A stretch of 64,000 bases of DNA from Paraflavisolibacter caeni (GCF_025628885.1 NZ_JAOTIF010000004.1:186001-250000); one strand, 5' to 3'; counted from the stretch's first letter, positions 44,985 through 55,544 are shown. Notes: a model not told the origin generated them from the sequence alone. Program-made: numbers and translations.

Positions 44985-46220
44985 ATGGAAACTCCCAAAA
45001 CAAGCTACCCCAAAGAAAAAATCAAAATATTATTACTGGAAAACATTAGTGATGCAGCAGTTAAAAAGTTTGTTGATAGTGGATATGCTTCCGTTGAAAA
45101 GCTGACAAAAGCATTGCCCGAAGATGAACTGATTCAAAAAATTAAAGACGTTCATATTATAGGTATCCGCTCTAAAACAAATATCACTAAACCAGTTTTG
45201 GAGGCAGCTTCAAAATTACAGGCAATTGGTTGCTTTTGTATCGGTACTAATCAGGTAGACTTGCAGTCTGCTACCGATCATGGTGTTGCTGTTTTTAATG
45301 CACCTTATTCTAATACACGTTCAGTTGCAGAACTTGTTATTGCATCTTCCATTCTTTTGATTAGAAGAATTTTAGATAAAAATTTAGCCGCTCATAAAGG
45401 TGGATGGTCAAAAGATGCTTCAGGCAGTCATGAATTACGTGGAAAGACCCTTGGTATAATTGGCTATGGCAATATTGGCGCTCAAGTGAGTATCCTGGCC
45501 GAAGCTATGGGTATGAAGGTCATTTTCTACGATGTTGAAACTAAATTGCCTTTAGGTAATGCTAGAGATACCAAAAGCATGAAAGATTTATTAAGCCAGG
45601 CCGATGTTGTGACCTTACACGTTCCGGAAACTGCGCAAACAAAAAATCTTATCAATAAGAATAATCTAAAATATTTCAAAAAAGGCGCAATTATTATCAA
45701 CTATGCAAGGGGAGAGGTGATGGACCTCGATGCATTGAAAAAAGCTATTGAAGCCGGACAAATAAGTGGCGCTGCTGTTGACGTGTTCCCGGTTGAACCT
45801 GAAAAAAATGGGGATCCTTTTATTACACCATTACAAGGTTTGCCCAATGTGTTGTTAACACCTCACATCGGGGGCTCTACGGAAGAAGCACAACATAATA
45901 TAGGCGATGATGTGAGCAATAAGCTGTTGAACTTTTTAGAAAAAGGTATTAGCTGGGGCTCTCATACCGTTCCAGCCTTGTCTTTGCCTCCACAAGAAGG
46001 TGCACATCGAATTCTGCACGTTCATAAAAATGTTCCTGGCGTTTTGTCTCAGATAAATGGCCAATTGTCAAATAATAATATTAATATCTTGGGACAATAC
46101 CTGAAAACAAATGACCGTATTGGTTATGTAGTTCTGGATGTCGATAAGGAACTTTCTAGCCAGGCTGCTGAACTTTTAAAACAAGTTCCGAATACGATTA
46201 AAGTGAGAGTGCTTTATTGA
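44985..46220 (+). CDS. serA: D-3-phosphoglycerate dehydrogenase with ACT domain
   Basis: SerA oxidises 3-phosphoglycerate, the first step of serine synthesis. The 411-residue protein matches the E. coli-type enzyme: GIRSKTNITKPVLEAASKLQAIGCFCIGTNQVDL, then the NAD motif LGIIGYGNIGAQVSILAEAMGM and NYARGEVMDLDALKKA. The catalytic His is in LTPHIGGSTEEAQ. A C-terminal ACT domain (HVHKNVPGVLSQINGQLSNNNINI) suggests feedback control by serine. Strong terminator downstream. Confidence 0.96.
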   Translation: METPKTSYPKEKIKILLLENISDAAVKKFVDSGYASVEKLTKALPEDELIQKIKDVHIIGIRSKTNITKPVLEAASKLQAIGCFCIGTNQVDLQSATDHGVAVFNAPYSNTRSVAELVIASSILLIRRILDKNLAAHKGGWSKDASGSHELRGKTLGIIGYGNIGAQVSILAEAMGMKVIFYDVETKLPLGNARDTKSMKDLLSQADVVTLHVPETAQTKNLINKNNLKYFKKGAIIINYARGEVMDLDALKKAIEAGQISGAAVDVFPVEPEKNGDPFITPLQGLPNVLLTPHIGGSTEEAQHNIGDDVSNKLLNFLEKGISWGSHTVPALSLPPQEGAHRILHVHKNVPGVLSQINGQLSNNNINILGQYLKTNDRIGYVVLDVDKELSSQAAELLKQVPNTIKVRVLY

Positions 46221-46243
46221 AAATAAAGTTTTTGAAAAATAGA

Positions 46244-46282
46244 ATAAGAGCTCCGTTAATTGCGGGGCTCTTATTTTTTAAT
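46244..46282 (+). terminator. Intrinsic terminator after serA
   Basis: AATAAGAGCTCCG and CGGGGCTCTTATT pair with one mismatch around a 7-nt loop, followed by six T. Confidence 0.9.
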
Positions 46283-46424
46283 CAGTATATGGCCTTGTGC
46301 ATTTTAAATAGCCAATTATAGTCAAGACCAATAAGCTGAATAATTATGTGAATAATCCATCTCAGGAATAAAATACATTAATGTCGCATAATTTATATTA
46401 TGTTAAATAGTGTTTAAAAGAAAA

Positions 46425-46450
46425 AGCCGGAATTTATCCGGCTCTTCTAT
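46425..46450 (-). terminator. Terminator after the TPR protein gene
   Basis: AGCCGG and CCGGCT form a 6-bp stem with a 7-nt loop. On the minus strand it is followed by a T-rich run (ctttttctttt). Confidence 0.75.
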
Positions 46451-46452
46451 TA

Positions 46453-47700
46453 TTAAATTCCAAACTCTTTCACTTTGTCTTCGTAAGATTTAGCCTTATC
46501 AAACTGCTTCTTCATGTTATAGTAATCAATGAGAACGTTGGACACAAATTTAAGGTTACCTTTTTCGTAAGCCTTTAGATCCTTTTTTCCTGTGTAACCA
46601 GTAAAGGATGTTTCAGCGTAAGGAACTAATTTATCCCAGGTTTTATTTACTGAAGCTGCCAGGTCTTTCCTTTTCTTAACTGCATCTGGTGTTGCTCCTT
46701 TAATGGCTCTGGACTGGTCTTCAAGTTTGTAAACCTGCTCAGAGAGATAACGAACCATTAAAAGATTGGCATCAGGTGTACTATTTGCCTTAACCGCATT
46801 TGCTATCGCTACTTCTACCATTGGATCATACGTTGCCGCATCAGCTGGTTTTTTATCACCCGCATAAACGTAGTTGAAAAGTTCAACAGCATAGTTATAG
46901 TTTAGGTAATAATTTGTTGGATTAGCTTTTGTCAGCTCCTGGTATTTCGCAAACAGCTTTGCTTTGTCTTCACGCACTGGTGATAATTCGGCTTCAAACC
47001 AGTAATCGCTTTCTGGGTAAAGCTCACGGCCAAGAGCTAGATATTTCGCCTTGTTAGCTTCATCGCCTTTCTTTATATAATAATCAACCAAAAGCTGGTA
47101 GATTTCAATGTAGTTCTCTCCCTTTATCTTTTTATCAGCCAAACGTTGATAATAAACCATAGCAGAATCTTCCATCTTTGCTTTAGAAGCAGTTGCTGCA
47201 ATATTTAAATGCAAGGCGGTATCAAATGCAGGAATATTGATTCCGGTATAAGTAAATCCTTTTTGAGAAATATACTCTTCTACTGCCAAAACATTCTTGA
47301 AGTTGTTAAATGAACCCGCAAAATTGTTAGCATTATAGTCTTTAACAGCTTGAGTGTAATATCCTTCATATAATTGGAACATCCGGACGTTTTGATCTAA
47401 TGTCCCCATTACATTCTTGGGATCCAATTCATAATACTTCTTAAAAGCATTGAAAGCTTCACCCTTGTAGTCCATGTCCGTTTTGGTCGAATCCATGCCA
47501 AGATTAGTATATACTATTCCTTTATAAAACCAGGCATTGGCATTTTTCTGGCCTTTAGGATCTGCCAAAATCTTGTCGATTTCTTTTTTAGCTTCATCAT
47601 ACTTCTTACTGTCGATCTTTTCTTTTACGGCATCAAGTTTTTGGGCAAACATGGTAGCACTGCTGGCAACCAGTATTGCAGAGAGAATTAATTTCCGCAT
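46453..47700 (-). CDS. Exported tetratricopeptide repeat protein
   Basis: This 415-residue protein has a signal peptide (MRKLILSAILVASSATMFAQ) and helical TPR-like repeats. Examples are the segment KKYDEAKKEIDKILADPKGQKNANAWFYKGIVYTNLG and later NNFAGSFNNFKNVLAVEE and DSAMVYYQRLADK. It should act as a periplasmic or surface scaffold; the partner is unknown. It lies 27 nt downstream of gyrA on the same strand, so it may be transcribed with it. Confidence 0.85.
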   Translation of the reverse strand: MRKLILSAILVASSATMFAQKLDAVKEKIDSKKYDEAKKEIDKILADPKGQKNANAWFYKGIVYTNLGMDSTKTDMDYKGEAFNAFKKYYELDPKNVMGTLDQNVRMFQLYEGYYTQAVKDYNANNFAGSFNNFKNVLAVEEYISQKGFTYTGINIPAFDTALHLNIAATASKAKMEDSAMVYYQRLADKKIKGENYIEIYQLLVDYYIKKGDEANKAKYLALGRELYPESDYWFEAELSPVREDKAKLFAKYQELTKANPTNYYLNYNYAVELFNYVYAGDKKPADAATYDPMVEVAIANAVKANSTPDANLLMVRYLSEQVYKLEDQSRAIKGATPDAVKKRKDLAASVNKTWDKLVPYAETSFTGYTGKKDLKAYEKGNLKFVSNVLIDYYNMKKQFDKAKSYEDKVKEFGI

Positions 47701-47727
47701 TGCTGTTTTTTTAATTTTGAATTTTTG

Positions 47728-50310
47728 TTATGATGGAACACCGTCCTCTTGTGGAGATGAGTCTTCGCTTAGATTCGTTGCTTCATCGTTGGTCGTTTTT
47801 TCATTTTCTATTAATTCAGCACTCTCCTCCTCATCTACATGTATCTGCGTAATGGCGGCAATTTCATCACCTTCATCAATTCTGATAAGTTTAACACCCT
47901 GGGTTGCTCTTCCCAATTCACTAATATTGGCAACATTCATCCTGATCGTCACTCCACTCCTGCACGTAATAATAAGATCTTCTTTTTCTGCAACATCAAG
48001 AATACCAACTAGGCTACCTGTTTTAGCAGTAACAGATATAGTTTTCACACCTTTCCCACCTCTGTTGGTCGTGCGGTACTCATCAACAGCTGTACGTTTT
48101 CCATACCCTTTTTCGCTTACAACCAGTACTGTTCTGTCAGGTGTGGATGGATTAACACAAATCATACCAACAACCTCATCTTCTTCATTATCAACTTCAA
48201 TACCAGTTACTCCGATCGCTCCTCTACCGGTTGAACGTACTTTACTCTCTGGGAATCGGATCGCTCTACCACTTTTAACAGCCAACATAATTTCGCAATT
48301 TCCATCTGTCAACCGGGCTTCTAATAATTGATCCCCTTCAACAATGGTTATTGCATTGACACCCGTCTGACGGGGGCGGCTAAAGTCAGCAAGATCCGTT
48401 TTCTTAATGATACCTTTCTTGGTACATAATACAATATGGTGCGAATTCACAAAGTCTGCATCCTGTAAATCTGCAATATCGATGATCGCGCGGATCTTAT
48501 CATCCGGTGCAATTTGCAGGACGTTTTGAATGGCGCGGCCTTTACTGTTCTTCTCCCCTTCTGGAATCTCATAAACGTTCAGCCAGTAACACCTTCCCTT
48601 CTCTGTGAAAAACAAAAGCGTGTGGTGTGTTGAGGCAACAAACAGGTGCTCGATAAAGTCTTCCTCCCTGGTCCTGCCCCCCATCGCTCCTCTTCCTCCA
48701 CGTTTCTGAGCCCTGAATTCTGTGGCCGAAGTGCGTTTAATGTATCCTAAATGAGAAATAGTAATGACAACATCTTCTTCCTTGATTAAATCCTTGATAC
48801 TTACTTCATTATCCAGGTATGTGATCTCCGATTTACGGGCATCACCAAAACGCTCTTTGATTTCCAGCAATTCGTTTTTGATTAGATCAAAACGCATGCT
48901 TTCATTAGCCAGTAACTCTCTTAAATGGGAAATCAATTTCATCAATTCATCATATTCCTGTTTGATTTTTTCCCTTTCCATGCCGGTCAAACGTTGCAGA
49001 CGCAATTCAAGGATCGCTTTTGCTTGTATTTCGTCAAGCCCCCAACCCGCACTTACTAACGCTTCTTTGGCAATTTCCGGCGTTGATGAAGCTCGAATTA
49101 AAGCAATCACTTCATCCAGGTGATCCAGCGCAATTAAATAACCTTGAAGGATATGAGCTTTCTTCTCAGCTTCTTTCAATTCAAATTGCGTCCGGCGCAC
49201 AACAACTTCATGGCGGAAGTCAACAAATTCCCCGATAAGATCTTTCAGATTTAATATGCGGGGACGGCCTTTTACCAGTGCTACATTATTAATGCCATAG
49301 CTGGTTTGAAGTTCCGTGAATTTGTATAATTGGTTCACAACAACGTTGGCAACCGCATCGCGCTTCAGATCAACGACAATCCGGGTACCTTCCTTTTTAT
49401 TGGATTCATTGTTGACGTGAGCGATGGTATCAATGGTACCATCCTTAACCAGTTGACCAATACGATCGCAAAGCGCATCCCTGTTCACCTGGTAAGGTAC
49501 TTCCGTAATAATGATTTGCTCTCGCCCGCTAGGTTTCGTATCGATATGAAGCTTGCCTCTCAATACAACACGGCCACGGCCAAAATTAAAGCCAGCCTTT
49601 ACCCCTTCCATACCATAGATGATACCACCTGTAGGAAAATCAGGAGCCTTTACGTAATGCATCAGTTCATCAATGGTAATTTCTCTGTTATCAATAAAGG
49701 CAATACAGCCATCGATAACTTCACCAAGATTGTGTGGCATCATGTTCGTAGCCATACCTACGGCAATACCACTCGATCCATTAACCAGGAGGTTGGGAAT
49801 TCGACTGGGTAGTACTGTGGGCTCTTCAAGGGAATCGTCAAAATTTAACTGAAAATCAACGGTTTCCTTGTCAATGTCCAGGAGCATGCTCTCAGAAATA
49901 CGATGAAGACGGGCTTCCGTGTAACGCATAGCCGCAGGGCCATCGCCATCCTGGCTACCAAAGTTACCTTGACCATCCACCATCATGTAGCGCATACTCC
50001 ACCCTTGGGCCATACGCACCATGGCATCATATACTGAAGAATCCCCATGGGGGTGATATTTACCCAAAACTTCACCAACTACACGGGCAGATTTCTTGTA
50101 AGGCCGGTTATAACTCATGCCCAGCTCATTCATCGCATACAAAATACGGCGGTGAACTGGCTTAAATCCATCTCTAACATCAGGAAGTGCGCGTCCAACA
50201 ATCACCGACATAGAATAATCTATATAGGCGGTTTTCATTTGCTCCTCAATGTTAACAGGAATTATACGGTTTAAATCATTTGTCTCTTGCGGTTGCAGAT
50301 TATCTTCCAT
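47728..50310 (-). CDS. gyrA: DNA gyrase subunit A
   Basis: GyrA is the breakage-reunion subunit of gyrase. The 860-residue protein has the quinolone region [19 protein letters not shown], with Ser and Asp at the positions equal to E. coli 83 and 87, so no common resistance change. The catalytic Tyr is in MRYTEARL. The C-terminal beta-pinwheel opens with the GyrA box QKRGGRG, which distinguishes it from ParC. An acidic tail ends the protein. The promoter box TAAATTTG lies at 50347-50354. Confidence 0.97.
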   Translation of the reverse strand: MEDNLQPQETNDLNRIIPVNIEEQMKTAYIDYSMSVIVGRALPDVRDGFKPVHRRILYAMNELGMSYNRPYKKSARVVGEVLGKYHPHGDSSVYDAMVRMAQGWSMRYMMVDGQGNFGSQDGDGPAAMRYTEARLHRISESMLLDIDKETVDFQLNFDDSLEEPTVLPSRIPNLLVNGSSGIAVGMATNMMPHNLGEVIDGCIAFIDNREITIDELMHYVKAPDFPTGGIIYGMEGVKAGFNFGRGRVVLRGKLHIDTKPSGREQIIITEVPYQVNRDALCDRIGQLVKDGTIDTIAHVNNESNKKEGTRIVVDLKRDAVANVVVNQLYKFTELQTSYGINNVALVKGRPRILNLKDLIGEFVDFRHEVVVRRTQFELKEAEKKAHILQGYLIALDHLDEVIALIRASSTPEIAKEALVSAGWGLDEIQAKAILELRLQRLTGMEREKIKQEYDELMKLISHLRELLANESMRFDLIKNELLEIKERFGDARKSEITYLDNEVSIKDLIKEEDVVITISHLGYIKRTSATEFRAQKRGGRGAMGGRTREEDFIEHLFVASTHHTLLFFTEKGRCYWLNVYEIPEGEKNSKGRAIQNVLQIAPDDKIRAIIDIADLQDADFVNSHHIVLCTKKGIIKKTDLADFSRPRQTGVNAITIVEGDQLLEARLTDGNCEIMLAVKSGRAIRFPESKVRSTGRGAIGVTGIEVDNEEDEVVGMICVNPSTPDRTVLVVSEKGYGKRTAVDEYRTTNRGGKGVKTISVTAKTGSLVGILDVAEKEDLIITCRSGVTIRMNVANISELGRATQGVKLIRIDEGDEIAAITQIHVDEEESAELIENEKTTNDEATNLSEDSSPQEDGVPS

Positions 50311-50346
50311 TCGTTTCAGCTTAATTTATAGCTTTTTTGAAGCGAG

Positions 50347-50354
50347 CAAATTTA
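50347..50354 (-). promoter_or_regulatory. Candidate -7 box for gyrA
   Basis: TAAATTTG on the minus strand matches TAnnTTTG, 36 nt before the gyrA ATG. The remaining 330 bp up to the next gene are AT-rich with no feature I can name. Confidence 0.45.
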
Positions 50355-50682
50355 CCTCTTCTATAGCTAAAAACCTTAAAAAATATAGATGTTTTAATAT
50401 GAATAAACAATTGATTTATATAATACGTTGTTAATGTTTATTTCTAAATTGGAAAGCAACAGTATAAGAGTTAAAATATATAAAATATGTTTTATTTGAG
50501 ATATGAAGCCTTAATCTCATTTTTCTGATAATTTAAAAATTAGGGACGATTAGGATAGCCTTCTCAAATTAGTTGATTCCATTGCTTACCCAGTAACTCT
50601 TCTATATTGATATTCCTTAAAATCATCTCAGAAATGGGCACAGTATTTTCTGCACATTTTTAAGGATGTAAAATGTGGAGTT

Positions 50683-51306
50683 ATGAAAAGGTATTTTTTG
50701 AGGAGAAACAAAGAGGATAAGGGATGGTTTTTTGCCCCAATGTCACAAACGTGCTGGTTTTTGGTTGTGACTGCAGTTTTAATGTTCGATTTTTTTATTA
50801 TAAAAGCTATTGTGCAAGGATTTGAATCTTATCCAAGCGATTTTATAGCCATTAAAAATGCATTGCAAAACGATCCCCCTGACGGAAATGATGACAAAAA
50901 TTATCAGAATGCATTGGTCAAAGAAATAATAGCAGCATCAGACACAGGAATTAAATCACATAATACCAGCACAAGTGAAACAAAAATATTAAGCCTGGAA
51001 GTACTAAAAAAGTTGCTGCAGGTTAAGAATAATAAATATCATATAAATTCAACTGGCGGCATTGATGATTTGGATATAACTGTTTATAATCCTTCAGATC
51101 ACTTTATTGAATCGTTAACCGTTCAGATTGACTACTTCCAGGAAGATGGAAAACTGGTTCAAACAAAAGCTTATACAACTGCTTTTGTGAAACCCAAAAG
51201 CTACAAGACCATTCATATCCCGTCAAATACAAAAGGATCTAAAATAATCTATCGCATTACAAACATCAAGTCTTCTGAATGCGCCCCCCATGAATTCATG
51301 GCTTGA
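50683..51306 (+). CDS. Hypothetical membrane-anchored protein (207 aa)
   Basis: I do not recognise this protein. A basic N-terminus (MKRYFLRRNKEDKG) is followed by one membrane helix (about residues 27-45), so the rest is probably outside the cytosol. The distal part, about 120-200, looks like a small beta-sandwich (GIDDLDITVYNPSDHFIESLTVQIDYFQEDGKLVQ and IHIPSNTKGSKIIYRITNI). It resembles domains that describe conserved 'FxxYTVQLxx' envelope proteins, but I cannot name a family. It lies 47 nt before the saccharopine dehydrogenase gene on the same strand. Confidence 0.65.
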   Translation: MKRYFLRRNKEDKGWFFAPMSQTCWFLVVTAVLMFDFFIIKAIVQGFESYPSDFIAIKNALQNDPPDGNDDKNYQNALVKEIIAASDTGIKSHNTSTSETKILSLEVLKKLLQVKNNKYHINSTGGIDDLDITVYNPSDHFIESLTVQIDYFQEDGKLVQTKAYTTAFVKPKSYKTIHIPSNTKGSKIIYRITNIKSSECAPHEFMA

Positions 51307-51353
51307 CATTGACCCGTCACATTTCAAACTACTTTAACTTCACCTAAAAAAGG

Positions 51354-52862
51354 ATGAAGCAAATATTGTTGTTTGGTGCAGGAAAGTCTTCGTCAGCATT
51401 GATTGATTATATATTGAAAAATGCAGAGGAAGAATTATGGAAATTGACCGTTATTGATGCAGATTTCCAGTTGGCCAAAAACAAGATTGGGGACTCGCCG
51501 TTCGGAATGGCTGCTACTTTTGATGTAAATGATAGCCACCAAAGAAGTTCCCTCATCCGGACAGCAGACTTGGTAATTTCTCTCTTACCTCCTCACCTGC
51601 ATATTCAAATAGCTAAAGATTGCCTTCAACTCAGGAAGAATTTACTTACCGCTTCCTATATAAATAATGAATTAAGAAGTCTTAGTCAGGAAATCAAAGC
51701 AGCAGGAATCTTGTTTCTGTGCGAAATGGGATTGGATCCTGGTATCGACCACATGAGTGCTAAAAAAATCATTGATACCATTAGATCAAATGATGGAATG
51801 ATCACTTCGTTTATGTCTCACTGTGGAGGATTGGTGGCGCCTGAGAGCGACGATAATCCATGGCATTACAAAATTAGTTGGAACCCTAAAAATGTTGTCA
51901 ACGCAGGGAAGGATGGTGCCATATTTAAACAGGATGGTAAAATTGTAAAGCTCAATTATCATGAAGTATTCGGTGAAAAGCGGTATTTGGCCTTGGGAGA
52001 AGAGCTTTTTTGCTGGTATCCCAACCGGGATTCATTAAACTATGCACAGGTTTATGGCTTGGAGAACTGCCATACTTTTATCCGGACAACGCTCCGCCAC
52101 CCTGATTTTATATATGGATGGCAAAACTTGATCGATCTGAAACTGACAGATGAAACTGTCTATCTCGAAACAGGCCATAAAACCGTCCATCAGGTATTTC
52201 AAGAGCATCTAGATAAAAATAATTTCAAAAACTGGCTGGAGCAAAAGCTCCACGATCAGTTTGACATTACAAAGTCTCTACTCTCAAACCTGGTCAATTT
52301 AACCCAAATGGAACAGCAATCATCTAAGCAAGGAATTGAGCCGGCAGAGAATTTTATGATGGTAACCGAAAAAGGTAGCCTGCAAAATGTTGATTTAGAA
52401 GATCTGAAAAACGATGCCGCTGCAACAATCGCATTTAAATTGCACGAATCCAAATTGACGCTGAGCCAATTGTTTTACTTAGGTATGGACGATAACAAAA
52501 CCATGGTAAATAAAGGCCATTGCAGTGCAGCTAACTTTTTGCAATTTCTTCTTGAAAATAAATTGGCGTTAAAAGATCAGGACAAAGATCGGGTGGTGAT
52601 GCTGCACGAAATAGAATATTTGATAGCAGATACACCTTTTAAAATAAGAAGTTCTTTAAGCATTAATGGTCAAAATAAAGATCATACAGCCATGGCTAAA
52701 ACCGTCGGCTTACCCTTAGGAATAGCCGCAAAACTGATTTTGAAAGGTGAAATAAATTTAAAAGGACTACAGATACCGGTAAAAAAGGAGATTTATGAAC
52801 CTGTGTTAAAAGAGCTGAAAGACCTCGGAATAGAGTTCACAGAAGAAACAATCCCGCTTTAA
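51354..52862 (+). CDS. Saccharopine dehydrogenase family protein
   Basis: This 502-residue oxidoreductase begins with an NAD(P)-binding Rossmann fold (QILLFGAGKSSSALIDYIL). It then shows ISLLPPHLHIQIAKDCLQLRKNLLTASY and the family region CEMGLDPGIDHMSAKKIID, with SHCGGLVAPESDDNPWHYKISWNP. This matches the saccharopine reductase (Lys9-like) group acting in lysine breakdown or synthesis through saccharopine. No partner lysine gene is adjacent, so the direction is open. The middle (about 300-340) is more variable than the ends. Confidence 0.88.
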   Translation: MKQILLFGAGKSSSALIDYILKNAEEELWKLTVIDADFQLAKNKIGDSPFGMAATFDVNDSHQRSSLIRTADLVISLLPPHLHIQIAKDCLQLRKNLLTASYINNELRSLSQEIKAAGILFLCEMGLDPGIDHMSAKKIIDTIRSNDGMITSFMSHCGGLVAPESDDNPWHYKISWNPKNVVNAGKDGAIFKQDGKIVKLNYHEVFGEKRYLALGEELFCWYPNRDSLNYAQVYGLENCHTFIRTTLRHPDFIYGWQNLIDLKLTDETVYLETGHKTVHQVFQEHLDKNNFKNWLEQKLHDQFDITKSLLSNLVNLTQMEQQSSKQGIEPAENFMMVTEKGSLQNVDLEDLKNDAAATIAFKLHESKLTLSQLFYLGMDDNKTMVNKGHCSAANFLQFLLENKLALKDQDKDRVVMLHEIEYLIADTPFKIRSSLSINGQNKDHTAMAKTVGLPLGIAAKLILKGEINLKGLQIPVKKEIYEPVLKELKDLGIEFTEETIPL

Positions 52863-52907
52863 TATTTGTAAAGGCAATGCTATCTATTATTAGAATTAAA
52901 TATAGGT

Positions 52908-53405
52908 ATGGAGTTTATATTAAGACGTTGGAATATGAAAGACCTGGACAGTTTGGTTCAATATGCAAACAATCAAAATATTGCTAGGTTTATGACAGAT
53001 TTGTTCCCGCACCCTTATACCCAGGAAAAAGGTAGGGAATTCATCCAATACGCTTCAAAGGGAAATCCGCCTAATATCCTGGCAATTGAAATCGATGGAA
53101 AGGCTGTTGGGGGAATAGGCATTCATCCTCAGAGCGACATACAACGCAAGAATGCCGAATTAGGCTACTGGCTCGCCGAGCCTTACTGGGGAAAAGGAAT
53201 TATTACAAAGGCAATTATTCAAATGATAGATTATGGATTTAAAAACTGGGATATTAACCGGATTTTTGCTAGGCCTTTCGGTCATAATATAGCATCCCAA
53301 AAAGCACTTGAAAAAGCCGGATTCTTATTGGAAGCTCGTTTTGAAAAAACCTTATTCAAAAATGGTGAATATATAGATGAACTGATTTATGCAATAAGGA
53401 AATAA
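52908..53405 (+). CDS. GNAT family N-acetyltransferase
   Basis: This 165-residue acetyltransferase of the RimJ/RimL type has LRRWNMKDLDSLVQYANN at the start. Also present are GIGIHPQSDIQRKNAELGYWLAEPYWGKGIITKAI (acetyl-CoA-binding motif A) and GHNIASQKALEKAGFLLEARFEK. It transfers an acetyl group to an amine, probably a protein N-terminus or small molecule; the target is unknown. It is a single gene directly before the decayed katG fragment. Confidence 0.9.
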   Translation: MEFILRRWNMKDLDSLVQYANNQNIARFMTDLFPHPYTQEKGREFIQYASKGNPPNILAIEIDGKAVGGIGIHPQSDIQRKNAELGYWLAEPYWGKGIITKAIIQMIDYGFKNWDINRIFARPFGHNIASQKALEKAGFLLEARFEKTLFKNGEYIDELIYAIRK

Positions 53406-53450
53406 TACTGAAGCCTTAGTAATACAAGAGTTATAGATTTAATCTATTGA

Positions 53451-53957
<507 letters not shown>

Positions 53958-53986
53958 GCTGGCAAAAGTAAAAGTTGAAACAGAAG

Positions 53987-54014
53987 GGCAGTGAATTCCA
54001 CTGCCTTTTGTTTT
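53987..54014 (+). terminator. Terminator of the former katG gene
   Basis: GGCAGTG and CACTGCC form a 7-bp stem with a 5-nt loop, followed by ttttgtttt. Confidence 0.85.
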
Positions 54015-54104
54015 ATATTATTAAGGAACAAAGGAGGATGCTAAGAAGTATTGCTAAGGCATGCTGAGGGAGTGGCGACCGCCCGAATGCGTGCAATATT
54101 GATG

Positions 54105-54650
54105 TTATCCTTCATGGCTTTTTATTTCTTTTTGGTAACCGTATACCAGTTTTTGTAACAGCTCTCTGGCTACTTTGATTTCTCTTGTTTTACCTACCCG
54201 AAACACATCGGTGAGAGCCAACAGGTCGTATAAAATGGCATCTACCTTAACAGCCTTAGTAACCGTGGGATATAATGGTTCAATGGCTTGTCCCCGCTCG
54301 ATCCCTTCAGCATCAGGCCACACATACTTATCCTCAGCTTTGAAAAATCCAGACAACACTGGTGCCGAATGAGAGGTAGGAACGCCCTTTACCACAGGAC
54401 CTGGCTGGGCGGGATAAACATAGCGAAGCCCAAAAATCAGGAAGTCCACAAAGGCGTTTACCATTACTTTTTTCCGTGAGGGATCCAAGAGGCCTACTAT
54501 CATAGACCGGTTAAGGGATTCAGTGACTTCCGAAGCACTCATGAAAAGCTCCATAGCCAGTTCCTTAGAGTACCAAGGCTGAGAACCTTTGGCCATGATT
54601 TTGAGCAGGATCAATACATCTTGCGGGCGCATACCCCGGTGTGCTTTCAT
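54105..54650 (-). CDS. Winged-helix DNA-binding protein, putative regulator
   Basis: This 181-residue protein has an N-terminal helix-turn-helix: RPQDVLILLKIMAKGSQPWYSKELAMELFMSASEVTESLNRSMIVGLLDPSR. This looks like a MarR/Rrf2-style winged helix. The C-terminal half (RYVYPAQPGPVVKGVPTSHSAP, YVWPDAEGIERGQAIEPLYP) belongs to a conserved bacterial hypothetical family that I recall next to AbiEii-type nucleotidyltransferase genes. No such gene is present here. A 24-bp palindrome 35 bp upstream of the start (54685-54708) is a likely self-operator. Confidence 0.75.
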   Translation of the reverse strand: MKAHRGMRPQDVLILLKIMAKGSQPWYSKELAMELFMSASEVTESLNRSMIVGLLDPSRKKVMVNAFVDFLIFGLRYVYPAQPGPVVKGVPTSHSAPVLSGFFKAEDKYVWPDAEGIERGQAIEPLYPTVTKAVKVDAILYDLLALTDVFRVGKTREIKVARELLQKLVYGYQKEIKSHEG

Positions 54651-54684
54651 TTGTCTTTTTATGCAATATACTCCTTAATTCTCG

Positions 54685-54708
54685 ATTCGCGATTCGCGAA
54701 TTGCGAAT
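54685..54708. promoter_or_regulatory. 24-bp near-perfect palindrome, probable operator
   Basis: The dyad is built from ATTCGC, G, ATTCGCGAAT, T, GCGAAT, with only one non-pairing position. It contains four ATTCGC-type half-sites, enough for two repressor dimers. It lies 35 bp before the ATG of the winged-helix gene. Confidence 0.7.
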
Positions 54709-54753
54709 ATTTAATGCTTTTCATTATCAAGTTGCGCGTTGCGGACCGGACGG

Positions 54754-54781
54754 GACTGCATACTTTTTGCGTAATGCAGTC
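54754..54781. repeat. Inverted repeat downstream of the operator
   Basis: GACTGCAT and ATGCAGTC are perfect 8-bp arms around 12 nt (actttttgcgta). The role is unknown; it may be a terminator-like hairpin or another protein site. Confidence 0.6.
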
Positions 54782-54864
54782 TGGTAAGGTATTGAAGAAA
54801 ACTGTGAATTAGAGGGCACCTAATAGGGCACTTCTATTTTGAGTTGATTTAGATTGATTTGGGT

Positions 54865-55095
54865 TCAGACAATGGCGCAAAAGGACATCACCTTTATGAA
54901 CTTGGTAGCCCCAATAGAGCCATTAGTTGAACTTTTCCTTACCAGCATGGCATAGGTCATGGTACCGCCAAATTTCACTTGGCCAGCCCCTCTTGCTACA
55001 TCCACATTGATGGATTGGCCATCTTTGTTTTCCCACTGGGCGTTTTGTTTGCTCTTGTTGGCATCTTCAAAAGTATCTGAATTATCAGATACCAT
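54865..55095 (-). CDS. Hypothetical protein (76 aa)
   Basis: I do not recognise this short protein. The first third is polar and acidic. The rest, NVDVARGAGQVKFGGTMTYAMLVRKSS, looks beta-rich with glycine turns. The ATG at 55095 has TTCTTTG about 30 nt upstream as a possible -7 element. It lies among decayed genes and could be a fragment of a longer protein. The following 290 bp up to the first small Cys protein gene hold nothing I can name. Confidence 0.45.
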   Translation of the reverse strand: MVSDNSDTFEDANKSKQNAQWENKDGQSINVDVARGAGQVKFGGTMTYAMLVRKSSTNGSIGATKFIKVMSFCAIV

Positions 55096-55372
55096 ACTTG
55101 TTTATTATTCAGATTTTTTTGGTGCAAAGAATTTTGTATAGGGTGCCAGTGTTATAAAAAACGAATTCCCCTGTGTGCGGTTCCTTGCTCCAAGTTCGTC
55201 CCGTTGCTAATAATATGATCAGAGAATTAAGCGTTGTAAACTTTAATATATACATCGACTATCCAGATATAGAAATCACCGGCATAGGTCAATTACTATA
55301 TATACATAATGGAAATATTTTAATCTTTAACGAACCATTAATTATCAAAGAACTTTAAACAAGAAATTTTAG

Positions 55373-55380
55373 TAGATTTG
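55373..55380 (+). promoter_or_regulatory. -7 box of small Cys protein gene, copy 1
   Basis: TAGATTTG matches TAnnTTTG and ends 5 nt before the ATG. The same box at the same spacing occurs before copy 2 (58236-58243), and further upstream sequence around 55324 and 58183 (atctttaacg) is also shared. Confidence 0.65.
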
Positions 55381-55385
55381 TATTC

Positions 55386-55544
55386 ATGACAGGTACAGTT
55401 AACAATATTGAGCAAAAAACTTCTATTAAGTACATAGTACTTGATACAAGGAATTGTTATACCTGTTCTTTTACTGAATTTTTTCCCTTCTGCCAGGATC
55501 TTTACTATTTTTCTAGCTTCAAAGACTTCAATACGCTATCCTAA
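55386..55544 (+). CDS. Novel small Cys-containing protein, copy 1 (52 aa)
   Basis: This 52-codon gene is not a family I recognise. The core, from about residue 17 to 50, is IVLDTRNCYTCSFTEFF, then PFCQDLYYFSSFKDFNT. It has a C-x2-C-x8-C pattern (Cys24, 27, 36), rich in Phe and Tyr. Copy 2 at 58249 has the same core. Over the 32 aligned codons 27 amino acids are identical, and 15 of those 27 use different codons, which is strong evidence for selection on the protein. No signal peptide is visible. The cysteines may bind metal or form a redox site. The next gene is a membrane-anchored family protein (55920). Confidence 0.8.
   Translation: MTGTVNNIEQKTSIKYIVLDTRNCYTCSFTEFFPFCQDLYYFSSFKDFNTLS

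Noticed and set aside
47537-48331. 264-codon plus-strand open frame opposite the TPR and gyrA genes
   Set aside because: It is antisense to two clear genes, and its Ser/Leu/Ile-rich sequence is typical of a codon shadow.
54621-54812. 63-codon plus-strand open frame across the operator palindrome
   Set aside because: It overlaps the divergent regulator start and the palindrome and has no family likeness.
55173-55358. 61-codon plus-strand open frame before the first small Cys protein
   Set aside because: There is no recognisable motif and no promoter box. The end of this stretch is shared with the upstream region of copy 2 as non-coding promoter DNA.
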